Shown here one piece after another: positions 54,612 through 63,905 of a stretch of 64,000 bases of DNA (its first letter is position 1; every line of letters starts with the position of its first letter). A model generated the notes under the pieces. It ran no database searches and had not been told where the DNA came from. It saw only the letters and a program-made list of their open reading frames with translations. The stretch spans positions 462,107 to 526,106 of the forward strand of contig NZ_QGTJ01000003.1 in NCBI RefSeq assembly GCF_003182095.1, in the 5' to 3' direction. This stretch comes from Plasticicumulans acidivorans (lineage in GTDB: Bacteria; Pseudomonadota; Gammaproteobacteria; Competibacterales; Competibacteraceae). The translations under genes were made by a program, and so were the position numbers.

Positions 54612-55462
54612 CAGTCAGTCTCGCCCAGCAGCCAGTCGTGCACGGCGGCGATCTGCGTCGGACTCATCAGCGCCGGCGCATGCCCGCAACCATGGAATTC
54701 GACCAGCTGCGCGCAGGGACCGCGCCGCGTCATCTGCTCGGCCACCGGACGCGGCAGGATGTCGGAGCTTTCGCCGCGCAGCAGCAGCACCGGGCAGTGC
54801 ACGCTGTCCCACAGCGGCCAGAGGTCGACATCGGCGGCCGCCATCTGCGCGAACGGCATGGCGATCGCCGGATCGTAATTGAAGGTCCAGCGGCCATCAC
54901 CGAGTGCACGCCCGGAGTGCGCCAGCAGTTCGCTCCAGTCGGCCTCTTCGGTAACGCCGAACGGCGCCCAGATCACCTTGGCATAACGCTCGAAATCCTC
55001 GCGGCTGTCGAATTCGAGCGGCGTGCCGACGTAGCTGGCGATACGGGCCACGGCGTCCTGCGGAATGAACGGACCGACGTCGTTCATCACCAGCCGGCGG
55101 ATCGGTGTCCCCGGCTGGGCGGCGAGCATCATGCCGATCAGCCCACCCATCGAGGTGCCGAGCCAGTCGACCTGCTCTGCACCGCAGCGGGCGATCAGCG
55201 CGGCCATATCGGTGAGATAAGTCGGATAGACGTATTCGAATGGCTGCGACAGCCACTCGCTGGCACCCCGGCCGGCGACGTCCGGGCAGATCACCCGGTA
55301 GTGCGCGGACAGCACCTGTGCCAGCCGGTCGAAATCGCGTCCGTTACGGGTCAGGCCATGGGCGCAGAACAGCACGGACGGATTGTCGGCGTCGCCCCAT
55401 TCGACATAGCGGACACGGTGGAAGCCATGCGGGCTCAGCGCCCGGATCGAGCCTTCACGCAT
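54611..55462 (-). CDS. Alpha/beta hydrolase
   Basis: A 283-aa alpha/beta fold enzyme. The oxyanion block is LFCAHGLTRNGRDFD, the following strand VICPDVAGRGASEWL, and the nucleophile elbow GTSMGGLIGMML with the Ser. The acid lies in VLLLRGESSDILP and the His in FHGCGHAPAL. The start ATG 55462 has GAGGA 8 bases upstream. It overlaps the AEC transporter gene by 1 base, so the two are co-expressed. A hydrolysed ester or amide that the transporter moves is a possibility, not shown. Confidence 0.88.
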   Translation of the reverse strand: MREGSIRALSPHGFHRVRYVEWGDADNPSVLFCAHGLTRNGRDFDRLAQVLSAHYRVICPDVAGRGASEWLSQPFEYVYPTYLTDMAALIARCGAEQVDWLGTSMGGLIGMMLAAQPGTPIRRLVMNDVGPFIPQDAVARIASYVGTPLEFDSREDFERYAKVIWAPFGVTEEADWSELLAHSGRALGDGRWTFNYDPAIAMPFAQMAAADVDLWPLWDSVHCPVLLLRGESSDILPRPVAEQMTRRGPCAQLVEFHGCGHAPALMSPTQIAAVHDWLLGETD

Positions 55463-55536
55463 AAGGGAATCCTCGGCAAAGCGGAAACCGGCGGGCAGCA
55501 TACAATGCGCCACCCCGATCAAACCGGTACACGACC

Positions 55537-56274
55537 ATGACGCTTGTGCATTACACCGAAACCGGCAGCGGCGAGGCACTGGTGCTGCTGCACAGTGGCG
55601 GCATGTGCGGCGAGGAATGGAAGCCGCAATTGCCGACGCTGGCCAAATCCTGGCGTGTGATCACACCGGACCTGCCCGGCCATGGCCGCAGCCCGCTGAC
55701 GGCCGAACATCTGAGCATCGGCGACTGCGGCCGCGCAGTGCTGGCGCTGCTCGATGCGCTCGGCATCGAGCGCGCGCATCTGCTCGGCTCCTCGATGGGC
55801 GGCGCGACGGCATTGTGGATCGCCGTGCATCACCCCGAGCGGGTCGCCAGACTGGGGCTGTACCGCGTCAGTTATCACAAGAACGAACACACCCACGCCG
55901 GCACCCGCGACATGGGCGATCCGGCGTACTGGAAAGGCGTTGGTCTGGCCGGCTGGCTGTCGCGCATCCACGAACCGCAGGGCGGGCCGGAGGCCTGGCA
56001 GCAGGTGATCAGGCGGGTCGGCGAAGCCCTCGATCCGACCACCTCGGACCACAATCACACGCTCGACACCCTGCGCACACTCGCGTGTCCGACCCTGGTC
56101 ATCGTCGGCGACCGCGATCCACTGGTACCGCTCGCCGATGCGCTGGCGATGTATCAGGCCATTCCCGACTGCGGCCTGTGGGTGATGCCCTTCGCCAGCC
56201 ACGTCACCGCCAGCAACACCTGGCGCGCCGAAGCCTTTGCCCAGGAAATCGCCCGCTTCCTGCAGCGGCGCTGA
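55537..56274 (+). CDS. Alpha/beta hydrolase
   Basis: A 245-aa alpha/beta fold enzyme. ALVLLHSGGMCGEEW forms the oxyanion hole, VITPDLPGHGRSPL follows, and the nucleophile elbow is LGSSMGGATALW. The acid is in VIVGDRDPLVP and the His in MPFASHVTAS. It is divergent from a second hydrolase of the same fold at 54611-55462. TACAAT at 55501-55506 may be its -10 box. The substrate is unknown. Confidence 0.88.
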   Translation: MTLVHYTETGSGEALVLLHSGGMCGEEWKPQLPTLAKSWRVITPDLPGHGRSPLTAEHLSIGDCGRAVLALLDALGIERAHLLGSSMGGATALWIAVHHPERVARLGLYRVSYHKNEHTHAGTRDMGDPAYWKGVGLAGWLSRIHEPQGGPEAWQQVIRRVGEALDPTTSDHNHTLDTLRTLACPTLVIVGDRDPLVPLADALAMYQAIPDCGLWVMPFASHVTASNTWRAEAFAQEIARFLQRR

Positions 56275-56331
56275 ATACCGCCGGCATCGCCGGGCCGATC
56301 GCCAGCGAACGGCCCGCCCACACCGGTGGCT

Positions 56332-57747
56332 TCAACGGCTGCGCTGATCACCCCGACGGCCACCGGCCCGCGCCGGTCCCGGCCGTCCCGCATCCGCCGC
56401 GGCCCCGGGACGACGTGCCGCCGCCGGCGCACCGTTGGGCCGCGCCGCACCAGTGGCACCGGTCCCGCGCGATGCCTGGCCGCCGGCCGGGCGCGGTGCA
56501 GGGCTGCGCCCGGTTTCACCCCGCGGCGCGCGCGCCTGGCCACCGCGCCCCTGCCCGCGACCGAGACCGTTGCGTCCGTTCGGAATCGGCTCGGCGGGGA
56601 TGCTCGGATCGACCTCGAAACCGGGGACGATCTCTTTCGGCAGCGGCCGCTTGATCAAGCGCTCGATGTCAGCGAGCAGCTTCTGCTCATCGACGCAGAC
56701 CAGTGACACCGCCCGGCCTTCGGCTCCGGCACGACCGGTGCGGCCGATGCGGTGCACGTAGTCCTCGGGCACGTTCGGCAGCTCGAAGTTGACGACGTGC
56801 GGCAGCTCATTGATGTCGATGCCGCGGGCAGCGATATCGGTGGCCACCAGCACCCGCAGTCGCCCGGCCTTGAACTCGCTGAGTGCCCGCGTGCGGGCCG
56901 ACTGACTCTTGTTGCCGTGGATCGCCATCGCCGAAATACCGCTCTTGTCGAGCTGCTCGGCCAGGCGGTTGGCACCGTGCTTGGTGCGGGTGAACACCAG
57001 CACCTGCTGCCAATCGTGCGCACGGATCAGGTGCGTCAGCAGCTCGCGCTTGCGCTCGCGATCGACCGGGTAGGCCGTCTGCGCGATGGTATCGGCCGTG
57101 GCATTGCGCCGCGCCACCTCGATCATGGCCGGCGTGTTCAGCAGGCGATCGGCAAGCGCTTTGATCTCGTCGGAAAAGGTCGCCGAAAACAGCAGGTTCT
57201 GCCGGCCGGCCGGCAACAGCGCCAGCACCTTGCGGATGTCGTGGATGAAGCCCATGTCGAGCATGCGGTCGGCCTCATCGAGCACCAGGATCTCGATGTG
57301 GCGCAGATCGACATTGCCCTGCTGGGCATGATCGAGCAAACGGCCCGGCGTGGCGACGAGGATATCGACGCGGCCGCGCAGCTGCTGCACCTGCGGCTGC
57401 AGGCCGACGCCGCCGAACATCACCATCGATTTCAGCGGCAGGTATTTGCCGTACAGGCGCACGCTTTCCTCAACCTGGGCGGCGAGCTCACGCGTCGGTG
57501 TCAGTACCAGTGCGCGGATCGGTGCCCGCCCGCCCGGATGCAGCGAACGCCGGGTCGACAGCCGGTGCAGGATCGGCAGCGTGAAACCAGCGGTCTTACC
57601 TGTTCCGGTCTGGGCACCGGCGAGCAGATCACCGCCGCCAAGCACGGCCGGAATCGCCTGCTGCTGGATCGGGGTCGGCTCGCTGTAGCCGAGTTCAGTG
57701 ACGGCACGAACGATATCGTCGGCCAGACCGAGAGAAGAAAATGACAT
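56332..57747 (-). CDS. rhlE: DEAD-box RNA helicase, RhlE type
   Basis: ATP-dependent RNA helicase, 471 aa. The Q motif is [14 protein letters not shown], motif [14 protein letters not shown], motif Ia PTRELAAQ, motif Ib TPGRLLD, motif [15 protein letters not shown] and motif III FSATFS. Motif V is [11 protein letters not shown] and motif [12 protein letters not shown]. After about residue 375 comes a Gly/Arg/Pro/Ala-rich tail with RGG-like repeats, common in RhlE. The ATG at 57747 is preferred over the TTG at 57759. It converges on the hydrolase gene. Confidence 0.92.
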   Translation of the reverse strand: MSFSSLGLADDIVRAVTELGYSEPTPIQQQAIPAVLGGGDLLAGAQTGTGKTAGFTLPILHRLSTRRSLHPGGRAPIRALVLTPTRELAAQVEESVRLYGKYLPLKSMVMFGGVGLQPQVQQLRGRVDILVATPGRLLDHAQQGNVDLRHIEILVLDEADRMLDMGFIHDIRKVLALLPAGRQNLLFSATFSDEIKALADRLLNTPAMIEVARRNATADTIAQTAYPVDRERKRELLTHLIRAHDWQQVLVFTRTKHGANRLAEQLDKSGISAMAIHGNKSQSARTRALSEFKAGRLRVLVATDIAARGIDINELPHVVNFELPNVPEDYVHRIGRTGRAGAEGRAVSLVCVDEQKLLADIERLIKRPLPKEIVPGFEVDPSIPAEPIPNGRNGLGRGQGRGGQARAPRGETGRSPAPRPAGGQASRGTGATGAARPNGAPAAARRPGAAADAGRPGPARAGGRRGDQRSR

Positions 57748-58065
57748 AGGACTCCGCAACGCAACGAAAGGACATCGTCCGGTCGCACATGAGGCGCCAG
57801 TCCTGGACAGACGAATATCGCAAGATGAAAACCACTTTGCCGCAACGTGGGGGACTGGAATCTGTGCCGCGGCAAGCAGGCCATTCTAACAGAGCCCCCT
57901 TCTGCCGCGCCGCATTTCCACGTTTGGCAATGATGCATACCACATCCCTCTGGCAGCACTCGCTAACAGCCTGATCCGCAGCGTGGCACGGCCGGCAAGG
58001 ATCTGAATGCCGCGTATGTCGTGCTGAACATCGACGATCACCCTCACACACCCACGCACCTCAAA

Positions 58066-58076
58066 CGGTATGACCA
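58066..58076. promoter_or_regulatory. Distal operator-like site for the FadR-type regulator
   Basis: CGGT-ATG-ACCA. The last ten bases (GGTATGACCA) equal ten bases of the reverse complement of the proximal site at 58197-58207. The two centres are 131 bases apart. It resembles the PdhR/LldR-type half-sites TGGT-N3-ACCA known in this regulator family. Confidence 0.4.
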
Positions 58077-58163
58077 GAGGTAATCACGCAAGCACCTGTC
58101 CCTCATCGCGCCATCGTGTTCACGTCATGTGAAAAAAGTATTACCGCTTGTTTATCGACTTTC

Positions 58164-58192
58164 TCGACAGGTCTATGGTCGACTGCTAGGCT
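58164..58192 (+). promoter_or_regulatory. Candidate promoter of the FadR-type regulator
   Basis: TCGACA (58164-58169) and TAGGCT (58187-58192) are 17 bases apart. Both hexamers are only fair matches. Transcription from here would begin inside the proximal operator. Confidence 0.3.
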
Positions 58193-58196
58193 AACT

Positions 58197-58207
58197 TGGT
58201 CATACCA
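58197..58207. promoter_or_regulatory. Proximal operator-like palindrome for the FadR-type regulator
   Basis: TGGT-CAT-ACCA is a perfect inverted repeat with a 3-base centre, 25 bases before the GTG start of the regulator. It has the shape of FadR-subfamily GntR operators (E. coli PdhR: ATTGGTnnnACCAAT). Self-repression is the simplest reading. Confidence 0.5.
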
Positions 58208-58231
58208 GTGCTCCAATAAAGGAACGACAGC

Positions 58232-58984
58232 GTGAAACCGGCCAAGATATCTGACGTGATCACCCACCAGATCGAGGCCATGATCCTCGAAGGCGGACTC
58301 AAACCCGGCGACCGCCTGCCGCCCGAGCGCGAACTGTCGGCGCGCTTCGAGGTATCGCGGCCGAGCCTGCGTGAAGCGATCAAAAAACTCGAAGCGCGCG
58401 GGCTGGTCGAGACCCGCCGCGGCGGTGGTACCTACGTCTCCAATCTGCTCGATGACTCCTTCAGCAACCCCTTGCTCGGGCTGCTGCAGAATCACCCGGA
58501 AACGCTCTACGAACTGGTCGAGATGCGCCAGGTGCTCGAATCGGTCACCGCCCGCTACGCCGCGCTGCGCGCCACCGACGAGGACCGCCAGCTGCTGCGC
58601 ATGCGCTACGAGGCCATGCTGACAGCTCACCACAACCGTACCGACCCCGCTGTCGGCGCCCGTCTCGATACCGAGTTCCACATCGCCATCGCCGAAGCGG
58701 CGCACAACGTCGTGCTGCTCTACATCATGCGCGGCCTGTTCAATCTGCTGCACAGCGGTATCTCGACCTCACTGGCCAAGCTGTACACGCGCGCCGGCAG
58801 TGCGGAATCGATCGATGCCCAGCACAAAGAGCTTTTTGATGCCGTGATGGCCGGTGACGGCGAACGTGCGCAGACAGCGGCGCATGCGCATCTCGACTTC
58901 GTGCAGCGCACGCTGCTGGAGATCGACGAAGAGGAAAAGCGCATCGAGCGCTCCCGCCGCCGGTTGCAGGGCCTGATCGACTGA
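58232..58984 (+). CDS. GntR-family regulator, FadR/PdhR subfamily
   Basis: A 250-aa repressor. The N-terminal winged helix reads ISDVITHQIEAMILEGGLKPGDRLPPERELSARFEVSRPSLREAI (partly quoted) with the GG turn GLVETRRGGGTYVSN. The C-terminal FCD helical domain has the metal-site residues in LDTEFHIAIAEAAHN and HKELFDAVMAGDGERA. It is most like PdhR/LldR. The start is GTG with AAAGGA 7 bases upstream. No metabolic operon adjoins it, so its targets beyond its own promoter are unknown. Confidence 0.9.
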   Translation: MKPAKISDVITHQIEAMILEGGLKPGDRLPPERELSARFEVSRPSLREAIKKLEARGLVETRRGGGTYVSNLLDDSFSNPLLGLLQNHPETLYELVEMRQVLESVTARYAALRATDEDRQLLRMRYEAMLTAHHNRTDPAVGARLDTEFHIAIAEAAHNVVLLYIMRGLFNLLHSGISTSLAKLYTRAGSAESIDAQHKELFDAVMAGDGERAQTAAHAHLDFVQRTLLEIDEEEKRIERSRRRLQGLID

Positions 58985-59031
58985 CGCCGCCCCTTCCTTG
59001 CCGTCTCATCATTCACGAGGCGTGCACAATG

Positions 59032-59058
59032 AAAAAAGGCGCCGGAGGCGCCTTTTTT
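59032..59058. terminator. Bidirectional terminator between the GntR gene and usp
   Basis: Six A, a GGCGCC stem with GGA loop, its partner GGCGCC and six T form a symmetric hairpin (59032-59058). It can end transcription from both convergent genes. Confidence 0.85.
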
Positions 59059-59088
59059 CCGACCGTCCGCCAACGCGGACACACGTCG

Positions 59089-59571
59089 CTATTTATTGAT
59101 CGGCACCAGCAGCACCGGAACATCGGAGCGCACGGTGATCTTGTGCGCCACCGAGCCGATCAGCATTTCGCCGATGGCACTGTGTCCATGCGAACCGAGC
59201 ACGATCAGATCGGCCTTGAGCCGTTCCGCTTCCTTGAGGATCAGTTCCGCGGCATTGCCCTCAAGGATCTGCACGGAAGCAACGACGTCCTTGCTGGCGA
59301 GATCGGGATTGGCGGCATCGAAGGCCGCCAGACGGCTGTCGAGATCCTCACGGATACGCTTGATGCCGTCGGTGCGGATCTGCTCGATGATTTCGTTCGG
59401 AACGTAGGCATCGAGCGTCACATTGGCATAGTCACCGATGGCCTCGATCACCGTCAGGATGTGCACCTTCGCCTCGAAGCGCCGAGCGATGCCGGCGGCG
59501 TGGCGAAAGACCTCCGGTCCACGCGGCCCCAGATCGGTCGCGTAGAGGATGGTGCTGATACCGTAGGCCAT
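59089..59571 (-). CDS. Universal stress protein (UspA family)
   Basis: A 160-aa single-domain Usp. ISTILYATDLGPRGPEVFRHA starts the fold. The ATP-binding motif GSHGHSAIGEMLIGSVAHKITVRSDVPVLLV has the G-2x-G-9x-G-S/T pattern. GGGGAGA lies before the ATG. Such proteins aid stress survival; the particular trigger here is not known. Confidence 0.92.
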   Translation of the reverse strand: MAYGISTILYATDLGPRGPEVFRHAAGIARRFEAKVHILTVIEAIGDYANVTLDAYVPNEIIEQIRTDGIKRIREDLDSRLAAFDAANPDLASKDVVASVQILEGNAAELILKEAERLKADLIVLGSHGHSAIGEMLIGSVAHKITVRSDVPVLLVPINK

Positions 59572-59703
59572 TTGGTCTCCCCTTTTTCCGTTACGGGTCT
59601 GTATGCATCAAGCTTAGCCTTGGCACCGCAGGCCGCCAATCGGTCCAATGGCCTGACCATCACTGTGCATGACGCGCGTCAAGCCATCGCTCCAGCCAGC
59701 CGC

Positions 59704-60603
59704 TCAGCCCTCGCCGGCCTGCTGCTGGCGCAACACGCGTGCGACGCGGTCGAGGGCACCGTTAACGAAACGGTGGCTCTGCTCGGCGCCGAAACGCTTG
59801 GCCAGTTCGATCGCCTCGTTGATGATCACACGGTACGGCATATCGGCGCGCGCACTCAGCTCGTAGGTGGCGATCCACAGGATCGCTTTCTCGATCGGAT
59901 CGATCTGTTCAAGCGGACGGCCGAGAAACGGGCGCAGCAACTCGCTGAACGCATCGAGGCGCGCCGGCACCTGGTGCATCAGCTCGCGGAAATAATCCGC
60001 ATCGGCTTTCAGCATCGCCCGGTCGGCGATCACGACTTCGTCAACGGTCGCCTGCAGGCGCTCGCTGTCAGCGGGGGCCGAGGCGGGATTCAGGCCGTCG
60101 ACCTGCAGCAGACGCTGCGCATAGGCGAGATCGCCCTGCATCGCACCGCGGCTTTCGAACTCACGCACCAGGCGGCGCAGAAAGTGTTTGCCGACCGCTT
60201 CACGCACGACGGCGGCGACCAGCGCCGGATCGCTGCTCGCTGCCTGCGCCATCACCTCGCGCTGCAGCAGTGCCTGCAGGGCGTCACTGCCGAGCTCGCC
60301 GCGGGCGAACGGTGCCTGTGCCGCACGCTCGGTCGCGGCACGCAGCTGGCGCAACAGGTATTCCGCCCGCTCTGCCGCCACACTTTCCCTGAAGCAGGCG
60401 ACGAGCTGCGCGGCATCCGCCAGCCCGCTCACGGTATGCAGCCACTGGTCGAACAAGCGATGCAATTCAGCATCGTCGACGAACTGCTCTTCGATCAGAC
60501 CGACGTCCTGGCCGGTGCTCTGCCACTGATAGAGCGCCTGCAGCGCGTAGCGACGCGCCCAACTGCGGGCACGATGCGTGGCCCGCTCACTTCCTCGACT
60601 CAT
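59704..60603 (-). CDS. nusB: Transcription antitermination factor NusB with large internal insertion
   Basis: Binds boxA RNA with S10 (NusE) in antitermination of rRNA operons. The normal NusB start is at residues 11-45 (RARSWARRYALQALYQWQSTGQDV). The normal core is at 200-295 (DADYFRELMHQVPARLDAF, IEKAILWIATYEL, PYRVIINEAIELAKRFGAEQSHRFVNGALDRVA). Between them is an extra helical segment of about 150 residues (46-199), making 299 aa against 139 in E. coli. The reading frame is intact. The ATG at 60603 overlaps nothing and is 3 bases after the ribH stop. Confidence 0.92.
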   Translation of the reverse strand: MSRGSERATHRARSWARRYALQALYQWQSTGQDVGLIEEQFVDDAELHRLFDQWLHTVSGLADAAQLVACFRESVAAERAEYLLRQLRAATERAAQAPFARGELGSDALQALLQREVMAQAASSDPALVAAVVREAVGKHFLRRLVREFESRGAMQGDLAYAQRLLQVDGLNPASAPADSERLQATVDEVVIADRAMLKADADYFRELMHQVPARLDAFSELLRPFLGRPLEQIDPIEKAILWIATYELSARADMPYRVIINEAIELAKRFGAEQSHRFVNGALDRVARVLRQQQAGEG

Positions 60604-60605
60604 CG

Positions 60606-61082
60606 TCAACCTTCCAGCACGCGCAGCAGACTGACCATCTCCAGTACCGTCAGCGCGGCCTCGGCACCCTTGTTGCCGGCCTTGGTGCCGGCACGCTCGA
60701 TGGCCTGCTCGATGGTGTCGACTGTCAGCACACCGAAACCGACCGGCAGGCCCTGATCGAGCGCCACGCGCGACAGGCCCTTGACGCATTCACCGGCAAC
60801 GAAGTCGAAATGCGGTGTGCCGCCGCGGATCACCGCACCGACGGCGATGATGCCGTCGAAGCGCTCGCTCTCGGCAGCGCGCTGCGCCACCAGCGGGATT
60901 TCGAAGGCGCCGGGCACGTTGATCAGCTCGATCTGATCCTCGCTGACGCCGTGCCGGGTCAGGGCATCGATCGCACCGCTGACCAGACTGTCGACGATGA
61001 AGCTGTTGAAGCGGCCGGCGACGATGGCGAAACGGGCATCGGGGACGCGGAAGTCTCCGCTGACGGTCTTGATGTTGGGCAT
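60606..61082 (-). CDS. ribH: 6,7-dimethyl-8-ribityllumazine synthase
   Basis: Penultimate step of riboflavin synthesis; 158 aa. [31 protein letters not shown] and [19 protein letters not shown] (with the catalytic His in the GxTPHF motif) are diagnostic, and [22 protein letters not shown] follows. The ATG at 61082 has GGGAGA upstream. It ends 2 bases before nusB. Confidence 0.96.
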   Translation of the reverse strand: MPNIKTVSGDFRVPDARFAIVAGRFNSFIVDSLVSGAIDALTRHGVSEDQIELINVPGAFEIPLVAQRAAESERFDGIIAVGAVIRGGTPHFDFVAGECVKGLSRVALDQGLPVGFGVLTVDTIEQAIERAGTKAGNKGAEAALTVLEMVSLLRVLEG

Positions 61083-61140
61083 GGGAATCTCCCGCGTGGA
61101 CAGCGGAACGGGCCGGCCCGGCGATCGGGCCGGCGGTTTG

Positions 61141-62253
61141 TCAGGAGTCGTAGCCGACGACTTCGAGATCGAAGCCGGACAGGCCGGTGAACTTGCGTGG
61201 GGTGCCGAGCACACGCAGGCGGCGCACGCCGAGGTCGGCCAGGATCTGCGCGCCGATGCCGTGCGTGCGCAGCTCATGCGCGGATTCCGGTGCCGGCGGA
61301 CGCGCCGCCTGCGGGCCGTTGACATGGTAATGGCGCAGGCGGCGCACCAGCTCGCGCGCCTCCTCCTGGCGCGCCAGCACGACGACCACACCGCCGTCCG
61401 GGTTGGCGGCGATGCGCGCCATCGCGTCGCGCAGCGGCCAGCCGCATTCGGAAAAACGCGCACCGAACAGGTCGCCGAAGACGTTCTGCACGTGCACGCG
61501 CACCATGGTCGGGGTGTCCGCACACGGGGTACCGCGCACCAGCGCGTAATGCAGCGCGCGGTCGATCTGATCCTGATAGGCGATCATGCGGAAGCTGCCG
61601 AACTCGGTCGGCAATTCGCACTCGGCGACGCGCTCGATGGTCTGCTCATGGACCAGGCGGTAGCGGATCAGGTCGGCGATGGTGCCGATCTTCAGTCCGT
61701 GCTGCTCGGCGAAGCGTTCGAGGTCCGGGCGCCGCGCCATCGTGCCATCCTCGTTGAGAACCTCGACGATGACCGCCGCCGGCTCGAAGCCGGCCATGCG
61801 TGCCAGATCACAACCGGCTTCGGTATGACCGGCGCGGGTCAGCACGCCGCCGGGCTGGGCCATCAGCGGGAAGATGTGCCCCGGCTGGACCAGATCCTCC
61901 GGGCGGGCGTCCGGGCGCACCGCGGTACGCACCGTATGCGCGCGGTCATAAGCGGAGATGCCGGTGGTCACGCCCTCGGCCGCTTCGATCGAGACCGTGA
62001 AGTTGGTCGCGAACGGCGTGCCGTTCTGACTGACCATCAGCGGCAGGCGCAATTGCTGGCAGCGCTCGCGGGTCAGGGTCAGGCAGACCAGGCCGCGGCC
62101 GTAGCGCGCCATGAAGTTGATGTCCTCGGGCCGCGCCAGCGAGGCGATCATCAGCAGATCGCCCTCGTTCTCGCGATCCTCGTCATCCATCACGATGACC
62201 ATGCGCCCTTGGCGCAGGTCGGTGAGCAGTTCTTCGATCGAGTTGAGCGCCAT
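61141..62253 (-). CDS. ribBX: 3,4-dihydroxy-2-butanone-4-phosphate synthase fused to a degenerate GTP cyclohydrolase II domain (RibBX type)
   Basis: The RibB half (about 1-205) is intact: [30 protein letters not shown] and [16 protein letters not shown] are the acid and metal-site blocks. The RibA-like half (206-370) has lost its zinc site. Where RibA has RVHSECLTGD and LRCDCG, this protein has [10 protein letters not shown] and FSECG, so two of three Cys ligands are missing. The RQEGRGIGL loop reads RQEEARELV. This matches the RibBX variant described in Proteobacteria, which supplies only DHBP synthase. GTP cyclohydrolase II must then come from elsewhere. Confidence 0.88.
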   Translation of the reverse strand: MALNSIEELLTDLRQGRMVIVMDDEDRENEGDLLMIASLARPEDINFMARYGRGLVCLTLTRERCQQLRLPLMVSQNGTPFATNFTVSIEAAEGVTTGISAYDRAHTVRTAVRPDARPEDLVQPGHIFPLMAQPGGVLTRAGHTEAGCDLARMAGFEPAAVIVEVLNEDGTMARRPDLERFAEQHGLKIGTIADLIRYRLVHEQTIERVAECELPTEFGSFRMIAYQDQIDRALHYALVRGTPCADTPTMVRVHVQNVFGDLFGARFSECGWPLRDAMARIAANPDGGVVVVLARQEEARELVRRLRHYHVNGPQAARPPAPESAHELRTHGIGAQILADLGVRRLRVLGTPRKFTGLSGFDLEVVGYDS

Positions 62254-62298
62254 GATTACTCGCTGCCCGAAGGCTGTGATCCCCCGGAGCGTCTCCTG

Positions 62299-63408
62299 TC
62301 AAGCCGCCGCGCGCACGCGCGGAACCAAGGTCACGCGCAGGTCATGACCGACCCGGCGCACATCACGCCATTCAAGTTCGATGCGCTGCTCCATGCGTTC
62401 GAGCCCCGGCAATCGGCACAGGCCCCGCGCAGCATCGCCGAGCAGCAGCGGTGCCAGATACAGCACCAGTTCATCCACCAGACCGGCCTGCAGCAGACTG
62501 CCGGCCAACCGGGCACCACATTCCACATGCACTTCATTGCAGCCTCGGCGCGCCAGCTCGGCCGCGACCGCCTGCAGATCGAGCCCGCCGCCCGCCGCCG
62601 CAGGCAATGTCGCCAGCTCGGCACCGGCTGCGCGCAACATCTGTGCACGCAGGTCATCAGGCGGCAGTGCCGTCAACAGCAGGGTCCCGCCCGGCAAGCC
62701 GAGCAGGCGGGCATCGGGCGGCGTGCGCAACGTCGAGTCGAGCACCACGCGCAGCGGCTGGCGCTCGGCTGCCGGCAGGCGCACGTTCAGGCTCGGATCG
62801 TCGGCGACTACCGTGCCGACGCCGGTCAGTACCGCGCAGGCACGCGCCCGCAGCCGCTGCACATCCTCGCGCGCCGCCGCAGCGGTGATCCACTGGCTTT
62901 CGCCTGAGGCCAGCGCCGTGCGGGCATCCAGGCTCGCTGCCAGCTTCAGTCGGAACAGTGGCCGCCCCGCACGCATGCGCAGGCAGAACCCGGCATTCAG
63001 CGCCAGAGCCTCAGGCTCCAGCACACCGCACTCGACGTCGATGCCGGCCGCGCGCAGGCGCTGCAGGCCACGCCCGCTCACCTGCGGATTGGGGTCCTGC
63101 ATCGCCGCGACCACCCGACTGACACCGGCAGCCACCAGCGCATCGGCACACGGCGGCGTGCGGCCATGGTGCGAGCAGGGTTCGAGCGTGACATAGGCCG
63201 TGGCACCACGCGCCCGCTCACCGGCCGCGCGCAAGGCATGGACTTCGGCGTGCGGCTCGCCGGCCCGCTGGTGCCAGCCCTCGCCGACCCGCTCACCGTC
63301 GCGCACGATGACGCAGCCGACACGCGGATTCGGCGTCGTCGTCGTCAGGCCGCGGGCGGCAAGGCGCAAAGCGCGCGCCATGAAGCGATGATCGTCGGCC
63401 GTGCTCAC
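62299..63408 (-). CDS. ribD: Bifunctional pyrimidine deaminase/reductase RibD
   Basis: Second and third steps of riboflavin synthesis; 369 aa. The N-terminal deaminase has the zinc motif [10 protein letters not shown] and [15 protein letters not shown]. The C-terminal reductase has [32 protein letters not shown] and [15 protein letters not shown]. The start is GTG at 63408 within GTGA, overlapping the nrdR stop by 4 bases. It is followed by ribBX; ribE, usually between them, is absent. Confidence 0.95.
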   Translation of the reverse strand: MSTADDHRFMARALRLAARGLTTTTPNPRVGCVIVRDGERVGEGWHQRAGEPHAEVHALRAAGERARGATAYVTLEPCSHHGRTPPCADALVAAGVSRVVAAMQDPNPQVSGRGLQRLRAAGIDVECGVLEPEALALNAGFCLRMRAGRPLFRLKLAASLDARTALASGESQWITAAAAREDVQRLRARACAVLTGVGTVVADDPSLNVRLPAAERQPLRVVLDSTLRTPPDARLLGLPGGTLLLTALPPDDLRAQMLRAAGAELATLPAAAGGGLDLQAVAAELARRGCNEVHVECGARLAGSLLQAGLVDELVLYLAPLLLGDAARGLCRLPGLERMEQRIELEWRDVRRVGHDLRVTLVPRVRAAA

Positions 63409-63881
63409 GTCGGTTTGCTGTCCGTTTTCGCCGGGCCCTGCAGGCGCTCGATTTCTTCGCGGAAGGCGTTGACGTCCTGAAAGCTGCGGTAGACGGAGGC
63501 GAAGCGCACGTAGGCGACCTGATCCAGCTCGCGCAGCTCGTCCATCATCCATTCGCCGAGCTGGCGGCTGGCCACTTCGGACTCACCGCCGGCGCGCACG
63601 CGGCGCAGCAGGCTGACCAGCGCGGCATCGATGCGTTCGAAACTGACCGGGCGTTTTTCCAGTGCCCGTAGCATGCCCGAACGCAGCTTCTCGGCATTGA
63701 ACGGCTCGCGACGGCCATCGCGCTTGACGACCCGCGGCATCACCAGCTCGGCGATCTCATACGTCGTGAAGCGCGCGCCGCAGGTCACGCATTCGCGACG
63801 CCGGCGCACGCGATCACCCTCCGGCGTCAGCCGTGAATCGACGACCTTGGTATCGGCCGCACCGCAGAACGGACAATGCAC
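63405..63881 (-). CDS. nrdR: Transcriptional repressor NrdR
   Basis: ATP/dATP-sensing repressor of ribonucleotide reductase genes; 158 aa. The zinc ribbon uses [11 protein letters not shown] and [12 protein letters not shown]. The ATP cone domain follows ([30 protein letters not shown]). It lies 24 bases after glyA and overlaps ribD by 4 bases, a common gammaproteobacterial order. Confidence 0.96.
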   Translation of the reverse strand: MHCPFCGAADTKVVDSRLTPEGDRVRRRRECVTCGARFTTYEIAELVMPRVVKRDGRREPFNAEKLRSGMLRALEKRPVSFERIDAALVSLLRRVRAGGESEVASRQLGEWMMDELRELDQVAYVRFASVYRSFQDVNAFREEIERLQGPAKTDSKPT

Positions 63882-63905
63882 GCGCTCGCGCCCGCTGCCG
63901 TCGCG

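Larger units (their letters stand above)
57748..58231. other. Intergenic region between rhlE and the FadR-type regulator
   Basis: 484 bases without a convincing gene; short ORFs here lack ribosome sites and recognisable products. It holds the start regions of two divergent genes. Two related operator-like sites are described separately. The right part (58110-58200) is more AT-rich than its surroundings, fitting promoter DNA. Confidence 0.6.

Noticed and set aside
57789..57974. A short plus-strand frame of 61 codons in the gap after rhlE
   Set aside because: No ribosome site, no similarity and no coding pattern; treated as non-coding.
59029..60756. A 575-codon plus-strand open frame across usp and nusB
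   Set aside because: It begins in the terminator hairpin and is antisense to two good genes. It does not explain the NusB insertion, which is in the NusB frame.
60997..62907. A 636-codon plus-strand open frame across ribH, ribBX and ribD
   Set aside because: Mirror of three clear minus-strand genes; no family features.
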